Below are positions 61,942 through 64,000 of a stretch of DNA of 64,000 bases, in pieces. Below the pieces are notes generated by a model. The model saw only the letters and a list, made by a program, of their open reading frames with translations, was not told where the DNA came from and searched no databases. This DNA is from Bradyrhizobium prioriisuperbiae. GTDB lineage: Bacteria; Pseudomonadota; Alphaproteobacteria; Rhizobiales; Xanthobacteraceae. The stretch lies in assembly GCF_032397745.1 (NCBI RefSeq), contig NZ_CP135921.1, forward strand, positions 434,001-498,000, given 5' to 3'. Position 1 is the stretch's first letter, and every line of letters begins with the position of its first letter. Both the position numbers and the translations under genes were made by a program.

Positions 61942-62237
61942 GGTCGTATGCCTTTAGCTACATTCTGCGAGCGGTGAACCACCGTCGCCTTCACCGGGCC
62001 AATAGCGGGGGAACAGCAAGGTTCCGCCCAGCCTGCGCTTGAAAAGTGCGTGAGAACCGGAAAAATCCGGAACCAATCGCCCCCGTGGCCGCAGCCGAAT
62101 TGTCCCGGGAAAACGACAGCAAAATCACGCAAAAGCTGTGCCAAACCCCGTATGATCCCTATATGAGGAATCCTCCTCATGGATGGCGCCTGTACCGCCG
62201 CGTTGCGGGGTGCCATCGTGGCCGCAAGACGATTCGC

Positions 62238-64000
62238 ATGACTGATCCGATCAAACTGAGCCCTTTTGACGTGCCCGCGCACCAGCCCGCCGCTGGCGGC
62301 ATTGCTGCGCGCGCCCGTGCGGCGGCGGGTCCTCAGTATCTCGCCGTGCTCAATCCGGAGCAGCGCGAGGCGGTCGAGACACTCGACGGTCCGGTGCTGG
62401 TGCTGGCCGGCGCAGGCACCGGCAAGACGCGTGTGCTGACCTCGCGCATCGCCTATATTCTGACCCTTGGTCGTGCCCGCCCCGCTGAAATCCTCTCCGT
62501 CACCTTCACCAACAAGGCGGCGCGGGAGATGAAGCACCGGCTCGGCCAGATGCTGGGCCAGGCGGTGGAGGGCATGCCATGGCTCGGCACCTTCCATTCC
62601 ATCGGTGGCCGCATCCTGCGCTTTCATGCCGAGCTGGTCGGGCTGAAGTCGAATTTCACCGTCCTCGATGTCGACGACCAGGTGCGGCTGCTCAAGCAGT
62701 TGCTGCAGGCCGAGAACATTGACGAAAAACGCTGGCCGGCGCGGATGCTGGCCGGGCTGATCGACGGCTGGAAGAACCGTGGACTGACACCCTCCCAGGT
62801 ACCGTCAGGCGAAGCCGCCGTGTTCGGCAACGGTCGCGGCGGCAAGCTTTATGCGACCTATCAGGAGCGGCTGAAGGTTCTCAACGCCGCCGATTTCGGT
62901 GACCTGCTGCTGGAGAACATCCGGTTGTTCCGCGAGCACCCCGACGTGCTGCGGCAATACCAGGGCCGCTTCAAGTTCATCCTGGTCGACGAATATCAGG
63001 ACACCAACGTCGCGCAGTATCTCTGGCTGCGGCTGCTGTCGCAAAGCGGATCGTCGTCGGGGCCCATCCTTCGAGACGCACCGCGTCGCGGTGCTCCTCA
63101 GGATGAGGCGGAGAGTGAACAGCCGCTGCTCCCTGAGGAGCGCGGCAGCTCGCCGCGCGTCTCGAAGGGCGAGGCCGAAGCGCTTCAGCACCCCGCCCCG
63201 AAAAACATCTGCTGCGTCGGCGATGACGACCAGTCGATTTATGGCTGGCGCGGTGCCGAGGTCGACAACATCCTGCGCTTTGACCACGATTTTCCCGGCG
63301 CCAAGGTGATCCGGCTGGAGCGCAACTACCGCTCCACCGGCCACATCCTCGCCGCCGCCTCGCATCTGATCGCCCACAATGAAGGTCGGCTTGGCAAGAC
63401 GCTCCGCACCGAGGACGAGGACGGCGAGAAGGTCACCGTCACCGGCGCCTGGGATTCCGAGGAAGAAGCCCGCGGCATCGGCGAGGAGATCGAGGAGCTG
63501 CAGCGCAAGCAGCACAAGCTCAACGAGATCGCCATCCTGGTGCGCGCCTCGTTCCAGATGCGCGAGTTCGAAGACCGTTTCGTCACCCTCGGCCTGCCCT
63601 ATCGGGTGATCGGCGGGCCCCGGTTCTACGAGCGCGCGGAAATCCGCGACGCACTGGCTTATCTGCGTGTCATCAATTCGCCGGCCAACGACCTCGCCTT
63701 CGAGCGCATTATCAATGTGCCCAAACGCGGCCTCGGCGACGCCACCGTGCAGATGCTGCACGACCATGCCCGCAAACGCCGAATTCCGCTCACCGAAGCC
63801 GCCCGCGCCGTCATCGACACCGACGAACTAAAGCCGAAGGCGCGCGGCTCGCTGCGCGACGTGATCGCCAATTTCGACCGCTGGCGGGCCCAGAGCGAAG
63901 TCGTGCCGCACACCGAACTGGCCGAGATCGTGCTCGACGAAAGCGGCTACACCGAGATGTGGCAGAAGGACCGCTCGGCGGACGCTGCGGGCCGGCTGGA
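62238..64000 (+). CDS. uvrD: UvrD/PcrA-type DNA helicase with in-frame palindromic insert (3' end cut by window edge)
   Basis: ATP-dependent 3'-5' helicase of DNA repair and replication. About 587 codons are present. The order of motifs is: QYLAVLNPEQREAVETL (Q motif), LAGAGTGKTRVL (motif I), VTFTNKAAREMKHRLGQM (Ia), LVDEYQDTNVAQYLWLRLL (II), CCVGDDDQSIYGWRGAEVDN (III), VIRLERNYRST (IV). Between motifs II and III, where the family has only a few residues, there is an insert of about 50 residues (SSGPILRDAPRRGAPQDEAE through ALQHPAP) encoded by a palindromic repeat; the reading frame is intact. The ATG at 62238 begins MTDPIKLSPFDVP. The C-terminal part is outside the window. Confidence 0.93.
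   Translation, partial: MTDPIKLSPFDVPAHQPAAGGIAARARAAAGPQYLAVLNPEQREAVETLDGPVLVLAGAGTGKTRVLTSRIAYILTLGRARPAEILSVTFTNKAAREMKHRLGQMLGQAVEGMPWLGTFHSIGGRILRFHAELVGLKSNFTVLDVDDQVRLLKQLLQAENIDEKRWPARMLAGLIDGWKNRGLTPSQVPSGEAAVFGNGRGGKLYATYQERLKVLNAADFGDLLLENIRLFREHPDVLRQYQGRFKFILVDEYQDTNVAQYLWLRLLSQSGSSSGPILRDAPRRGAPQDEAESEQPLLPEERGSSPRVSKGEAEALQHPAPKNICCVGDDDQSIYGWRGAEVDNILRFDHDFPGAKVIRLERNYRSTGHILAAASHLIAHNEGRLGKTLRTEDEDGEKVTVTGAWDSEEEARGIGEEIEELQRKQHKLNEIAILVRASFQMREFEDRFVTLGLPYRVIGGPRFYERAEIRDALAYLRVINSPANDLAFERIINVPKRGLGDATVQMLHDHARKRRIPLTEAARAVIDTDELKPKARGSLRDVIANFDRWRAQSEVVPHTELAEIVLDESGYTEMWQKDRSADAAGRL
63066..63170. repeat. Two-hairpin palindromic element inside uvrD
   Basis: Left half CCTTCGAGACGC ... 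GCTCCTCAGG (63068-63102) and right half CCTGAGGAGC ... GCGTCTCGAAGG (63132-63168) are inverted copies of one another, and each half is itself a hairpin with a GC-rich centre (ACCGCG/CGCGGT and GCGGC/GCCGC). No stop codon occurs in the helicase frame. It resembles intergenic palindromes of Bradyrhizobium-type genomes but sits in a coding sequence. Confidence 0.85.

Noticed and set aside
61980..62237. Possible LexA (SOS) box before uvrD
   Set aside because: Alphaproteobacterial LexA boxes are GTTC-N7-GTTC. The GAAC/GTTC motifs here have the wrong spacing and orientation (GGAAC-N6-GTTCC and two GAAC 12 nt apart).

Overview
The window is a high-GC alphaproteobacterial chromosome segment, most likely from the Bradyrhizobium/Rhodopseudomonas/Afipia group (Nitrobacteraceae). 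The evidence is a circularly permuted (two-piece) tmRNA gene encoding the tag ANDNYAPVAQAA, an alpha-type SspB, a tctC/tctB/tctA uptake system, and several families of palindromic intergenic repeats typical of that group. Both window edges cut genes: hflC on the left and a uvrD-type helicase on the right. I see no rRNA or tRNA genes, no CRISPR array, no prophage and no intact insertion sequence.

Layout. 1-3.7 kb: hflK-hflC, and a tightly overlapping thyA - GNAT acetyltransferase - folA set (thymidylate and folate metabolism). 3.8-7.4 kb: a tripartite tricarboxylate transporter, with a repeat and a strong hairpin separating the membrane genes from the binding-protein gene. 7.6-9.5 kb: a collapsed chromate-transporter pseudogene, then ssrA (tmRNA) with a clear promoter and terminator, then sspB, whose product delivers tmRNA-tagged proteins to ClpXP. 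9.7-12.4 kb: fumC, a DUF4169 gene and two paralogous ribbon-helix-helix genes. 12.6-21 kb: metabolic genes (GNAT, NepI-like exporter with a divergent AraC regulator, threonine aldolase, cupin, aldo/keto reductase, GrlR-like protein, formamidase, glutathione transferase). 21-31 kb: divergent glgA and glgP, a membrane adenylate cyclase, a SulP transporter and a PPi-type phosphofructokinase. 31-40 kb: a PsiF-like protein, an FMN reductase, an exported GH1 beta-glucosidase, an aldose-epimerase-like protein and two paralogous secreted GH16 glucanases that flank an H1-like protein, an amidase and a methionine gamma-lyase-type enzyme. 40-57 kb: an ABC binding protein, an MHS-family transporter, an SDR, a giant AsmA protein, two FAD oxidoreductases for D-amino or D-hydroxy acids, a thioesterase, a DUF533 protein, a nucleotidyltransferase, ilvD and a two-component system. 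57-61 kb: a copper-type periplasmic module (copD, copC, a His-rich YVTN beta-propeller and a DUF305 protein with a Met/His-rich tail) preceded by a perfect AT-rich palindrome. 61-64 kb: DUF2059, DUF1328 and uvrD.

The most striking features are small. A two-hairpin palindromic element is inserted in frame inside the uvrD coding sequence between helicase motifs II and III. A roughly 107-129 bp intergenic repeat with CTAGAGC termini occurs three times, and in two places it supplies the stop codon of the gene that runs into it. The two GH16 genes carry mirror-image 7+8+7 palindromes upstream. All family assignments are by reading the sequence; no database search was possible.
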